Shown here: positions 15,455-23,956 of the stretch, in pieces | Numbering within the stretch: position 1 is the stretch's first letter | How the letters are laid out: each line of letters starts with the position of its first letter | Assembly (NCBI RefSeq): GCF_005889725.1 | Contig: NZ_VCKX01000131.1 | Location: 1 to 32,320, forward strand | Direction: 5' to 3' | DNA from: Nonomuraea zeae | GTDB lineage: Bacteria; Actinomycetota; Actinomycetes; Streptosporangiales; Streptosporangiaceae | DNA length: 32,320 nucleotides | Translations under genes and position numbers: made by a program | The notes under the pieces: model-generated | What the model was told of the DNA's origin: nothing | What the model saw: the letters and a program-made list of their open reading frames with translations, nothing else | The model's database searches: none

Positions 15455-15805
15455 GTGACGACGGAGTTGGAGCACCTTGCCGCCCGCCTGCGGGAGTTCG
15501 CCCGGGTGCGGGAGTGGGAGCAGTTCCACACGCCGAAGAACCTGGCGATGGCGCTCGCGGGTGAGGTGGGGGAGCTGGTGGCGGAGTTCCAGTGGCTCAC
15601 CGCCGAGCAGTCCGCGAGCCCGGAGCCCGACGCGCTCGCCCGGATGCGCACCGAGCTGGGGGATGTGACGCTCTACCTGGTACGGCTGGCCGACGTGCTG
15701 GGCGTGGACCTGATGGAGGCGGCGAGGGCCAAGCTCGACGACAACGAGCGCCGCTACGACGCCGACCTCTACCGCGGCTCGGCCAGGAAGGCCCCGCCTT
15801 CCTGA
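15455..15805 (+). CDS. MazG-like nucleotide pyrophosphohydrolase
   Basis: This 116-residue all-helical protein has the EXXE...EXXD metal site of MazG/iMazG-type enzymes: G-E-V-G-E (E37, E40) and E-L-G-D (E67, D70), followed by V-T-L-Y-L-V-R-L-A-D-V-L-G-V. These enzymes hydrolyse nucleoside triphosphates, often modified ones such as methylated dCTP, and so clean the nucleotide pool. The length suits the short single-domain form. The GTG start lies 8 nt after TAGGGT (15441-15446) and has no ribosome-binding site, so it is probably leaderless. The open frame continues upstream to 15377, but that part overlaps marR and does not resemble the family. Confidence 0.88.
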   Translation: MTTELEHLAARLREFARVREWEQFHTPKNLAMALAGEVGELVAEFQWLTAEQSASPEPDALARMRTELGDVTLYLVRLADVLGVDLMEAARAKLDDNERRYDADLYRGSARKAPPS

Positions 15806-15854
15806 GCGCGATATGCGCTTTTCCCGAGCAATAGCCGCACATAGGGTGACCAGC

Positions 15855-18800
15855 ATGCGTTTTGGGGTGCTGGGGCCGCTGGCCGTATGGACGGACGCCG
15901 GGGAGACCGTGACCGTTCCCGGTCTCAAAGTACGGGCGCTCCTCGTTGACCTGCTCGTCCACGAGGGCCATCCGGTGTCCGTGGACCGGCTGGTGGACGA
16001 CCTGTGGGGCGAGGATCCGCCGGCCAACCCGGCGGGCGCGCTCCAGGTCCGCGTCTCGCAGCTGCGCAAGGCGCTCGAAGACGCCGAACCCGGCGCCAAG
16101 AACCTGGTCGTCTCCCGCGCCCCCGGCTACCTGCTGCGCTCGGACGAGGGCGCGGTGGACGCGGTCAGGTTCGCCGGCCTGCTGTCGAAGGCCGAGGCCG
16201 CCGACAGCCCCAGGGCCAGGGCGGGGCTGCTGGCCGACGCGCTGGCCCTGTGGCGGGGGCCGGCGTTCGCCGACTTCGCGGACGAGGAGTACACCAGGTC
16301 GGCCGTGGTCCGGCTCGAGGAGCAGCGGCTGTCGGCGCTGGAGCAGCAGGCCGAGGCGCGGCTGGAGCTGGGTGAGCACGGGCTGCTCGTCGGCGAGCTG
16401 GGCGACCTGGTGGCCCGGCATCCGCTCAGGGAGCGGCTGCGCGCCGTACACATGCGGGCTCTTTACCGCGCGGGGCGGCAGAGCGAGGCCCTGGCCGGTT
16501 ACGGCGAGCTGCGCGAGCGGCTGGCCGACGAGCTCGGGCTCGATCCCGGGCCCGAGCTGGTCGCGCTCCACCAGGCGATTCTCGGTCAGGACCCGGCGCT
16601 GAGCGTGCCCGCTGAGCGGCCGGTGACGAACCTGCCCACCCCCGTCAGCAAGCTGATCGGCCGGGACGAGGCGCTCGCCGAGGTGTGCGCGCTGGCCGGG
16701 GAGGAGCGGCTGGTGACGCTCACCGGCAGCGGCGGGGTCGGCAAGACCCGGCTGGCGCTGGAGGCGGCCAACCGGCTGGTGGCCGACTTCGCCGACGGCG
16801 CCTGGCTGGTCGCGCTGGACCAGGCGTCCCGCACCCCGGTCGAGGCCACGATGGCGGCCCTGGACATCAGGGAGGACGCCGGCTCGGGCGACGCGGCCGG
16901 GCAGCTCGCCGCCGCGATCAAGGCCCGGCGGATGCTGCTGGTGCTGGACAACTGCGAGCACGTCGTAGAGCAGGTCGCCGAGCTGGTCGAGCTGCTCCTG
17001 CGGGCCTGCCCCGGCCTGCGGATCCTGGCCACCAGCAGGGAGCCGCTGGCCGTGGACGGCGAGGTGCTGTGGAGCGTGCCCCCGCTCGACGTGCCCGCAG
17101 CGGCCGACCTGGCGACGATGGCCCGATCCGACGCGGTCCGGCTGTTCGTGATCCGCGCCGCCGCCTCCGTCCGCGGCTTCACGCTCGACTCGGGCAACGC
17201 GCAGGCGATCGCGCAGCTCTGCCGGCGGCTCGACGGCATCCCGCTGGCGCTGGAGCTGGCCGCGACCCGGGTGCGGGCGCTCGGCGTGCACGGCGTGGTG
17301 AGCCGGCTGGACGACCGGTTCCGGCTGCTGGCCTCCGGGCAGCGGGGCGCCCACGCCCGCCAGCAGACGCTGACCGCGGTGATCGACTGGAGCTGGGACC
17401 TGCTGTCCGACGAGGAACGTCTCGTGCTGCGCCGCCTGGCCGTGCACGCCGACGGCTGCACGCTGGAGTCCGCCGAAGGCGTCTGCGCGGAGGCGGGGCT
17501 CGACGTGCTGGACCTGCTGGCCCGCCTAATCGACCGGTCGCTCGTGGTCGTGACCGACGCCCCGGCGGGCGTCAGGTACCGGCTGCTCGAATCGGTGTCG
17601 GAGTACTGCCTGGCCCGGCTGGCCGACGCGGACGAGCTCGATCGGGTACGTCTCGCGCACCTTCGCCACTACCTGGCGCTGGCCGAGGCGGCCGAGCCCG
17701 AGCTGTACGGGCACGGGCAGCGGGAATGGCTGCTGCGCCTGGACGCCGAGGCCGCCAACATGCGGGCGGCCCTGGACACCGCGGTCGCCCAGGAGGCCGG
17801 CAACGAAGCGGCCCGCCTGGTGAACGCGCTGGCCTGGTACTGGGTCCTGCGCGCCCGGCTGGCCGAGGGCCGGCGCTCCCTGGCGGCGGCGCTGTCGATC
17901 GCCCCGGAGGCCGGGGGAGCAGGGGGAGCGGTGACGCCGAGCCAGGCCAGGGCGGCGGCCTGGCAGGCCGGGTTCACGCTCCTGGTGGGCGAGCAGATCG
18001 ACTGGCGGCCGGCGCTGGAGGCGCTCGTCGATCCCGGCGAGCGGGCCAGGGCCGAGCTGTTCATCAGCATGCACATCCACAACATGCCGACCGGCCAGGA
18101 GCTGGTGAGCAAGGCCCTGGCCACGTTCCGGGCGGTCGGCGACCGATGGGGCATCGCCGCCGCGCTCAGCAGGCAGGCCAGGGACGCGTTCACGCAGCGC
18201 GACAACGACGCGCTGGAGCGGATCGGCGGGGAGAGCGCCCGCCTGTTCACCGAGCTCGGCGACCGCTGGGGGCTGCTGCAGGCCACCGAGTGGCTGGGCG
18301 GGCTGGCCGAGATGCGGGACGACGGGGAGCAGGCCAGGCGGCTGTTCGGCGAGGGGCTGCGGATGGCCGAGGACCTCGGGCTCTGGTCCGAGGTGGCCAC
18401 GCGGACCGCCTGGCTGGGCTGGGTCGCGATGCAAAGCTGCGAGTACGACCGCGCCATGGAGCTCTGCGACCGCGCCATGAAGCTGGCCCGCGGCCAGGGC
18501 TACAAGGAGGGCGAGACCATGGCCGAGATGGGCCTGGCCTTCGCCGCGCGCCGGGCGGGACGCCTGGACCTGGCGGAGACGCACCTGCGTCACCTGCTCG
18601 AAGGCGTGCCGCGCGGCCCCGACGTGGACCCCCTCATGCACGTGCCGTCCACGCTCATCGAGCTCGGCCACCTCACCGAGCTGCGCGGCGATCCGGCCAC
18701 GGCCCTGGACCTGCACATGGAGGCGCTGGCCGGAGGGCGGAAGGTCGGCGACCCGAGGACGATGGCGGGCGCGGTGGAGGGCGCGGCGTCGGCCTCCGGC

Positions 18801-19004
18801 CCGACCGAGCAGGCCGCCAGGCTGCTGGGGCTGGCGGCCGCGGCCAGGGACCACCATCAGACTCCTGCGGGGCCGTCGGAGCGGGAGGAGATCGAGCGCG
18901 TCACGGTCCGGGTGCGCGACGCGCTCGGGCAGGAGGCATTCGCGGCGGCGTACGAGGAAGGCGCCGCCCGCAAGCTCGACGAGACCCAGGACCTACTGCG
19001 CTGA
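15855..19004 (+). CDS. AfsR/SARP-family large regulator (wHTH-BTAD-NB-ARC-TPR)
   Basis: This 1049-residue protein begins with a SARP winged-helix domain (residues 1-95: M-R-F-G-V-L-G-P-L, R-A-L-L-V-D-L-L, V-R-V-S-Q-L-R-K-A-L). A BTAD domain (about 96-245) follows, then an NB-ARC-type ATPase (about 260-560; Walker A G-S-G-G-V-G-K-T at 291-298, with K297; Walker B M-L-L-V-L-D-N-C-E-H). A long TPR-like helical C-terminus completes it. Such proteins activate secondary-metabolite or developmental genes. No biosynthetic cluster is in the window, so the target is unknown. The ATG lies 7 nt after TAGGGT (15842-15847), suggesting a leaderless mRNA. The last codons and stop fall in a 13-bp tandem repeat. 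Confidence 0.92.
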   Translation: MRFGVLGPLAVWTDAGETVTVPGLKVRALLVDLLVHEGHPVSVDRLVDDLWGEDPPANPAGALQVRVSQLRKALEDAEPGAKNLVVSRAPGYLLRSDEGAVDAVRFAGLLSKAEAADSPRARAGLLADALALWRGPAFADFADEEYTRSAVVRLEEQRLSALEQQAEARLELGEHGLLVGELGDLVARHPLRERLRAVHMRALYRAGRQSEALAGYGELRERLADELGLDPGPELVALHQAILGQDPALSVPAERPVTNLPTPVSKLIGRDEALAEVCALAGEERLVTLTGSGGVGKTRLALEAANRLVADFADGAWLVALDQASRTPVEATMAALDIREDAGSGDAAGQLAAAIKARRMLLVLDNCEHVVEQVAELVELLLRACPGLRILATSREPLAVDGEVLWSVPPLDVPAAADLATMARSDAVRLFVIRAAASVRGFTLDSGNAQAIAQLCRRLDGIPLALELAATRVRALGVHGVVSRLDDRFRLLASGQRGAHARQQTLTAVIDWSWDLLSDEERLVLRRLAVHADGCTLESAEGVCAEAGLDVLDLLARLIDRSLVVVTDAPAGVRYRLLESVSEYCLARLADADELDRVRLAHLRHYLALAEAAEPELYGHGQREWLLRLDAEAANMRAALDTAVAQEAGNEAARLVNALAWYWVLRARLAEGRRSLAAALSIAPEAGGAGGAVTPSQARAAAWQAGFTLLVGEQIDWRPALEALVDPGERARAELFISMHIHNMPTGQELVSKALATFRAVGDRWGIAAALSRQARDAFTQRDNDALERIGGESARLFTELGDRWGLLQATEWLGGLAEMRDDGEQARRLFGEGLRMAEDLGLWSEVATRTAWLGWVAMQSCEYDRAMELCDRAMKLARGQGYKEGETMAEMGLAFAARRAGRLDLAETHLRHLLEGVPRGPDVDPLMHVPSTLIELGHLTELRGDPATALDLHMEALAGGRKVGDPRTMAGAVEGAASASGPTEQAARLLGLAAAARDHHQTPAGPSEREEIERVTVRVRDALGQEAFAAAYEEGAARKLDETQDLLR

Positions 19005-19056
19005 CCTACTGCGCTGACCTGCTGCGCTGGCCTGTTGCGCTGACCTGCTGCAACGA
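18992..19056. repeat. 13-bp tandem repeat, five copies, at the AfsR-like gene's 3' end
   Basis: Five 13-bp units based on CCTACTGCGCTGA run from 18992 to 19056. The second copy is identical to the first, the third and fourth differ at one to two positions, and the fifth is degraded. The stop codon of the regulator is the last three bases of the first unit. The unit is not a multiple of three, but the later copies lie after the stop and cannot alter the protein. Confidence 0.9.
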
Positions 19057-19079
19057 CCTGGGGCTCTCGATCGGGGGCC

Positions 19080-19523
19080 TTACTCGACCTGCGCGGCCAG
19101 GCGGTCGAAGAACTCGGCCCAGCCCGACCTGGCCTGCTCGGCATGCTCCTGGTCGGTGTTGACGCCGTACTGGTGGAAGCGCATCTCGGTCTTCCCGTCC
19201 GCCTCCACGAGCTGGATCGTCACCACGGACGCGGGCGCGTCGCCGGGCCGGTCCGGGTCTCCGGTGGTGAACACCAGCCGCCCCGGCGCCTCCACCTCCC
19301 GGTACGTGCCGTCGAGCGTCACCTCGAACCCCTCGTCGCCCAGCAGCGAGGCCCGCCAGATCCCGCCCGGCCGGGCGTCCAGGGTGATCCGGCCCACCGG
19401 CGTGGCCAGCGAGGCGGGCCCGAACCAGCGGGAGAAGCGCTCGGGCTCGGTCCAGGAGGCCCACACCAGCTCACGGGGGGCGTTGAAGACGCGGGTGATG
19501 CCGTACTCGGCGGTCTGGGTCAT
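19080..19523 (-). CDS. SRPBCC/AHSA1-domain protein
   Basis: This 147-residue protein has the AHSA1/START-like fold: I-T-R-V-F-N-A-P-R-E-L-V-W-A-S-W-T-E-P-E, then R-F-S-R-W-F-G-P (residues about 9-36), and L-D-A-R-P-G-G-I-W near residue 50. Many such proteins bind hydrophobic ligands or are linked to ArsR regulators, but none is adjacent here. The ATG at 19523 was chosen because GAAGGA lies 7 nt upstream. The open frame extends 12 codons further, without the family motif. It converges with the AfsR-like gene and is divergent from the amidohydrolase. Confidence 0.82.
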   Translation of the reverse strand: MTQTAEYGITRVFNAPRELVWASWTEPERFSRWFGPASLATPVGRITLDARPGGIWRASLLGDEGFEVTLDGTYREVEAPGRLVFTTGDPDRPGDAPASVVTIQLVEADGKTEMRFHQYGVNTDQEHAEQARSGWAEFFDRLAAQVE

Positions 19524-19613
19524 CGCTTCGTCCTTCGCGATCGTCGTCGATGACACCAAGGTGCCGGGCCGGGCTTACGATCCCCTTCTCGTGGCCTTAA
19601 GACGCGTGACAGT

Positions 19614-20837
19614 GTGGACGCCATGAGGATCATCCGCGCCGCAAAAGTGCTCACGGGACGCCCCGGAGAGGTCGTCGCGGACGGCGAGGTGCTCATCGAC
19701 GGCGACAAGATCGTCTCGGTCGGGCCGCGCGGCAGCGCGGGGGAGGCCCCGGAGATCGTCGAGCTGCCCGGCCACACGCTGCTGCCCGGGATGATCGACG
19801 CGCACGTGCACCTGGGGTTCGACGACAAGGTCGATCCGGTGACGCGGCGCAGCAGGGAGAGCGACCACCACCTGCTGCTGCGGATGGCCGAGAACGCGCG
19901 CAAGCTCGTCTCGGCGGGCGTCACCACCGCCCGCGACCTCGGCGCGCGCGGCTTCCTCGACCTGGCCCTGCGCGACGCGATCGAGGATGGCCTGGCCGTC
20001 GGGCCGCACCTCCTGGCCGCCACCAGGCCCATCACCATCACCGGCGGCCACTGCTGGTACATGGGCGGCGAGGCCGACGACGAGCCCGCGATCCGCCGCG
20101 TGGCCAGGGAGAACCTGCGGGCCGGAGCCGACTGCCTGAAGGTGATGGCCTCGGGCGGCCAGATGACCCCCGGCGCCCCGCCGAGCTGGGTGCCCCAGTA
20201 CACCACCGGGCACCTGCGCGTGGTCGTGGAGGAGGCGGCGACGCGCGGCAAGGGCGTGGCCGCCCACGCGCACGCGGCCGCGTCCATCCAGAGCGCCGTC
20301 GAGGCCGGGGTCACCACCATAGAGCACTGCACGTTCTTCACCCCGGCGGGCCACCGCTACGACGCCAAGGTCGCCGACCTGGTCGCGGCCGGCGGCACCT
20401 ACGTGTGCCCGACGGTGCACGGGGTGCTCTGGCGCTCGCGCGACGTGTTCGGGCCCGAGATGATCGACGACTGGCTGCGCACGGTCGCGGCCATGCGGGA
20501 CGCGGGGGTCCGGCTCATCGCGGGGACCGACGCCGGGTTCGCGGTCGCCGGCGTCGAGAACCGTACGGACGGCTATGTCGGCGGGCTGGAGACCTTCGCG
20601 CAGGCGGGGTTCGCCAACGCGGAGATCATCGAGATGGCCACCGTGCGGGCCGCCGACGCGTGCGGGGTCGGCGCGGTCACGGGCAGCCTGGAGGCGGGCA
20701 AGCGGGCCGACCTGATCGCGGTCGAAGGCGACCCGCTCGACCGCATCGCCGACCTGCGCAACCTCGCCCTCGTCCTGGTCTCGGGGCGCGCCGTCACCCA
20801 GGCGGGCGTGGACACGGTGACCTCGTCCGTCGGCTGA
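19614..20837 (+). CDS. Amidohydrolase (imidazolonepropionase/prolidase-like group)
   Basis: This 407-residue metal-dependent hydrolase has the full amidohydrolase set: D-A-H-V-H (His64, His66), a carboxylated-lysine candidate Lys176 in C-L-K-V-M-A-S-G-G, metal His residues in A-A-H-A-H (218-220) and I-E-H-C (238), and the catalytic Asp in A-G-T-D-A-G. The beta-sandwich halves at both ends are present. Related enzymes cleave dipeptides or cyclic amides; the substrate is not predictable. The start could be GTG 19614 or ATG 19623, with no convincing ribosome-binding site before either. A secreted-type esterase gene follows after 30 nt and may be cotranscribed. Confidence 0.88.
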   Translation: MDAMRIIRAAKVLTGRPGEVVADGEVLIDGDKIVSVGPRGSAGEAPEIVELPGHTLLPGMIDAHVHLGFDDKVDPVTRRSRESDHHLLLRMAENARKLVSAGVTTARDLGARGFLDLALRDAIEDGLAVGPHLLAATRPITITGGHCWYMGGEADDEPAIRRVARENLRAGADCLKVMASGGQMTPGAPPSWVPQYTTGHLRVVVEEAATRGKGVAAHAHAAASIQSAVEAGVTTIEHCTFFTPAGHRYDAKVADLVAAGGTYVCPTVHGVLWRSRDVFGPEMIDDWLRTVAAMRDAGVRLIAGTDAGFAVAGVENRTDGYVGGLETFAQAGFANAEIIEMATVRAADACGVGAVTGSLEAGKRADLIAVEGDPLDRIADLRNLALVLVSGRAVTQAGVDTVTSSVG

Positions 20838-20867
20838 ATCCGCACGTCATCTCACGAAGGAGCCTGC

Positions 20868-21902
20868 ATGCTGCCCTGGTCCGCCGAGCTGGCCGGTCGC
20901 CTGGAGCACCACGTCATCGACAGCGCCCTGCTGCGCGGCAACCCCCTGGGGGATCCGCACGAGCGGCCGCTGATGGTCTACGTGCCGCCCGGCTACGACG
21001 ACGAGCCCGACCGGCGCTACCCGTCCGTCTACGTGCTGCTCGGCTACACCGGCCACGTCGCCATGTGGATGAACCGGGTGCCCTTCCGGCAGCCCTACCC
21101 GGAGCTGGCGGACGCCGTGTTCGCCGGCGGCGACACCCCGCCCGTCATCGTCGTGTACGTGGACGCGTGGACCTCGCTCGGCGGCAGCCAGTACCTCGAC
21201 TCGCCGGGCACCGGCCGCTACCACTCCTACCTGCGCGACGAGGTCGTCCCCTGGGTGGACGAGCACTACCGGACGATCGCCGGCCGCGACCACCGAGCCG
21301 TCACCGGCAAGTCGAGCGGCGGCTACGGGGCCATGGTGACCGCCATGCTGGCTCCCGACGTGTTCGGGGCGCTGGCCACGCATGCCGGTGACGCGTTGTT
21401 CGAGGTCAGCGGGCGGATCGCGTTCCCCGGGCTGGCCCGCAGGCTACGCGACATGTACGACGGCTCCTACGACGCCTTCCTGGCCGACTTCCGCGGCCGG
21501 CTGGCCGGCACCAAGGAGGGCGACCTGGAGCTGCTGGAGATGTACGCCTACGCGGCCGCCTACTCCGCCGACGACGACGGGAAGGTGCACATGCCGTTCG
21601 ACGACACCGGCGCGGTCGTGCCCGAGGTGTGGCGGCGCTGGCTGGCCCGCGATCCCGTCGTGATGGCCGGCGAGCCGCGCTACGCCGAGGCGTTGCGCTC
21701 GATGCGGGCGATCTGGGTGGACGCGGGGAACAGGGACGAGTATTTCCTGGACGCCGGCGCCGTCGCGTTCCGCCGGGCGCTGGAGGCGGCCGGCGTACCG
21801 GATGAGCGGGTCTATTTCGAGCTCTTCGACGCCGGTCACGGCGGGATCGAGTACCGCTACCCGCTCGCGCTCGCGTGGCTCGCCCACCGCCTGACCGGCT
21901 GA
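20868..21902 (+). CDS. Putative esterase (alpha/beta hydrolase, enterochelin-esterase-like)
   Basis: This 344-residue protein is of the esterase-D/enterochelin-esterase group (Pfam Esterase family), with V-P-P-G-Y-D (39-44), Y-P-S-V-Y-V-L-L-G-Y (51-60), the nucleophile motif G-K-S-S-G-G (Ser149), and a candidate catalytic His in D-A-G-H-G-G near the C-terminus. No signal peptide is seen. Family members cleave esters of many kinds, so the exact substrate is unknown. A strong GAAGGAG site precedes the ATG. It follows the amidohydrolase by 30 nt and probably forms an operon with it. Confidence 0.85.
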   Translation: MLPWSAELAGRLEHHVIDSALLRGNPLGDPHERPLMVYVPPGYDDEPDRRYPSVYVLLGYTGHVAMWMNRVPFRQPYPELADAVFAGGDTPPVIVVYVDAWTSLGGSQYLDSPGTGRYHSYLRDEVVPWVDEHYRTIAGRDHRAVTGKSSGGYGAMVTAMLAPDVFGALATHAGDALFEVSGRIAFPGLARRLRDMYDGSYDAFLADFRGRLAGTKEGDLELLEMYAYAAAYSADDDGKVHMPFDDTGAVVPEVWRRWLARDPVVMAGEPRYAEALRSMRAIWVDAGNRDEYFLDAGAVAFRRALEAAGVPDERVYFELFDAGHGGIEYRYPLALAWLAHRLTG

Positions 21903-21961
21903 GCCCGGCGGAGGGCCGCCACCTGCCACGCCGGGCATCCCCTTGCCGCTAGGCTGCGCGA

Positions 21962-22660
21962 ATGGACTCAGGGGAACTGAAGGATCGGGTACGCGAACTG
22001 AGGGCTCAGGGCCGCTCCCCGAAGGAGATCGCCCGCGCGCTGAAGGTGTCGCCCTCGGCCGTCGCGCCGCTCGTGCGCGCGATCGCCGCGGAGAGCGCCG
22101 AGAGCGCGGGCGACGGCGAGCCCGACGTGGTCGGGTGCTGGATCAACGTCGGCTGGAGCGCGGGCCTCGGCGTCGATCCCGCGCGCGGCTGGGTGGACGA
22201 GGCTCCCGGCTCGGGCATGGAGGGCATGGTGTGCGTGCTCGTCGCCCGGCGGCACACCTGGGACCGGATGACGGTCGCCGGCTACCTCGCCGACGTCCGC
22301 TGCCTCGGCGTGAAGAACGCCATCGGCCCCGACGTGCTCGACGACCGCGAGCTGCGGCGTTTTCGCGAATACTTCTTCGGCGAGTACGCCGGCTGGCAGG
22401 AGGCGCCGATCGAGCTGGCCCAGCACCTGGTGTTCGGGTCCCTCGACTACGCGCGCACGCTCGGGTTCGAGCCGCACGAGGACTTCGCGCCCGCGTCCGA
22501 CGTGCTGGGCAAGTGGGAGGGCGACGCGGCGATCACGTTCGGCCGTGACGGCCGGCCCTTCTACACGCCGGGCCCGTACGACGACCCGGCCAGGGTGCTG
22601 CGGACCCTGCGGCGCACGCTCTCCGACGACGAGTTCGACTACGTCATCCCAGCCCAGTGA
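21962..22660 (+). CDS. Unrecognised HTH-containing protein
   Basis: This 232-residue protein starts with a short helix-turn-helix (residues 5-42: V-R-E-L-R-A-Q-G-R-S-P-K-E-I-A-R-A-L-K-V-S-P-S-A-V), like the Hin/resolvase or sigma-region-4 type. A mixed alpha/beta domain of unknown function follows, beginning V-G-C-W-I-N-V-G-W-S. I recognise no catalytic motif. The ATG lies 6 nt after TAGGCT (21950-21955) and has no ribosome-binding site, suggesting a leaderless mRNA. Its 3' end overlaps the alkB end by 17 nt in convergent orientation. It could be a DNA-binding protein with an attached sensor or enzymatic domain. Confidence 0.75.
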   Translation: MDSGELKDRVRELRAQGRSPKEIARALKVSPSAVAPLVRAIAAESAESAGDGEPDVVGCWINVGWSAGLGVDPARGWVDEAPGSGMEGMVCVLVARRHTWDRMTVAGYLADVRCLGVKNAIGPDVLDDRELRRFREYFFGEYAGWQEAPIELAQHLVFGSLDYARTLGFEPHEDFAPASDVLGKWEGDAAITFGRDGRPFYTPGPYDDPARVLRTLRRTLSDDEFDYVIPAQ

Positions 22661-23285
22661 CCCGCATCGTCAGGTTGAGCCGGCCGGAGGCGAGCCCGCT
22701 GGCGGGGTCGCCGGTGCCCGGATAGACCTTCGGCACGCCGTGATAGGCGAGCCGCGACGGCCCCCCGAACACGAACAGGTCGCCGGAGGCGAGCCGCACG
22801 TCGGTGTACGGGCGGCCGCGCGTCTCGGTGTTGCCGAAGCGGAACAGGCACGTGTCGCCGATGCTGAGTGACACCACCGGGGCGTCGGACTTCTCGTCCT
22901 TGTCCTGGTGCATGCCCATCTTCGCCTGGCCGTCGTAGAAGTTGATCAGCGCGGTGTCGGGGTCGTAGGTGTCGTCGGGGCGGCCGTACGCGCAGGCCAG
23001 GGCGCGGCGGCCGAGGTCGCCGAGCCAGGCGGGGAAGTCGGCCACCTGGCGGTCGTTGACGTCGTGGGCGACGCGCGTGTAGACGTACGGGCGCCAGTGC
23101 CAGCCGACGCAGACGGTCTGCACGGACATGACGCCGCCTCTGGGGAGCACGGTGTGCCGGATCGGCACCGGGCCCGTGGCCCAGTCGCGGCACGCTCGCA
23201 CCAGGTGGCGCTGCTCGTCGAGGGTCAGCCAGCCGGGCACGTGCACCGCGCCGGGGGCGATCTCCCGCATGGGTAGTGGGATCAC
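22644..23285 (-). CDS. alkB: AlkB-family 2-oxoglutarate/Fe(II) DNA dealkylase
   Basis: This 213-residue protein has the complete AlkB site: H126-Q-D128, distal His182, and Arg202/Arg208 in R-L-N-L-T-M-R that bind 2-oxoglutarate. The N-I/F-Y-D substrate lid is also present (I-N-F-Y-D, 114-118). It oxidatively removes methyl groups from 1-methyladenine and 3-methylcytosine. The GTG start overlaps the stop of the previous gene as GTGA; an ATG five codons later is the alternative. It is the last gene of the alkylation-repair operon and overlaps a convergent gene by 17 nt. Confidence 0.94.
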   Translation of the reverse strand: MIPLPMREIAPGAVHVPGWLTLDEQRHLVRACRDWATGPVPIRHTVLPRGGVMSVQTVCVGWHWRPYVYTRVAHDVNDRQVADFPAWLGDLGRRALACAYGRPDDTYDPDTALINFYDGQAKMGMHQDKDEKSDAPVVSLSIGDTCLFRFGNTETRGRPYTDVRLASGDLFVFGGPSRLAYHGVPKVYPGTGDPASGLASGRLNLTMRVTGLG

Positions 23286-23956
23286 GATGGCTCCCGAAAT
23301 ATCACGTTACGGCCGATCTGCCAGCCGTTTCCGTCATGGTCGGCTCCACGCATGCCTTCCAGTGTCCCAGGCGCGGCCAGGGCGACCGAGCGGGCGGTGG
23401 ACGCGAAGCCGTACGTACGGGCCGGGTCCCAGTCCGTGCTCAGCCGCAGCCGCTCGCTCATCCTGGCCCACCCCAGCGGCGCCCCCGCCACCACCCAGGC
23501 GTCCGGCTCGCCCGTCGCGAACCGCCTGGCCTGCCGCAGCCACGACGCCGCCTCCTCGGGCCAGCCGACCACCGCGAGCACCGTGCCGGGCCAGGCGGCC
23601 GCGAACGCCTGCGCCACGTTCGCGGCAGCCCGGCCGTGCCCGATCACGACGGCGCGCGCCCGGCGCTCGTGCAGCAGCTCGACCACCTTCGCCAGCTCGG
23701 CGGCCGTGGGCGCACTCCGCCAGCTCCGGTACGCCTCCGGCAGGCACACCGCGCACGGGCGGTAGCCCGCCGCCAGCGCGGTCCCGGCGTCGGCGAAGAA
23801 CACCCGGTGCCGGACGTAGCCCCCGCGCGCGATGGCCCGCAGCGCCGACGGGCAGTCGAGCCGCCCGTACAGGCGGGCCTTGCGGTGCCCGCCCAGCGTG
23901 CCGGGCACCGGGCCGGCGTGCGGGCGGCCGTCCGCGCCGATCAGCGTGAACGTCAT
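23282..23956 (-). CDS. Ada-type zinc-domain protein fused to an unassigned Rossmann-like domain
   Basis: This 224-residue protein has an Ada metal-binding-like N-terminus (about 1-80): G-R-L-D-C-P-S-A-L-R with Cys35, then L-A-A-G-Y-R-P-C-A-V-C-L-P-E with Cys68 and Cys71. In E. coli Ada four cysteines bind zinc and Cys38 takes the methyl group. By my alignment Cys35 matches that acceptor and Leu39 replaces the second ligand. Residues about 88-224 look like a Rossmann-type fold (R-A-V-V-I-G-H-G-R-A-A-A-N-V near 102-114). I recognise no family for this half. No HTH or methyltransferase domain is present. The gene overlaps both neighbours by 4 nt in the repair operon. Confidence 0.8.
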   Translation of the reverse strand: MTFTLIGADGRPHAGPVPGTLGGHRKARLYGRLDCPSALRAIARGGYVRHRVFFADAGTALAAGYRPCAVCLPEAYRSWRSAPTAAELAKVVELLHERRARAVVIGHGRAAANVAQAFAAAWPGTVLAVVGWPEEAASWLRQARRFATGEPDAWVVAGAPLGWARMSERLRLSTDWDPARTYGFASTARSVALAAPGTLEGMRGADHDGNGWQIGRNVIFREPS

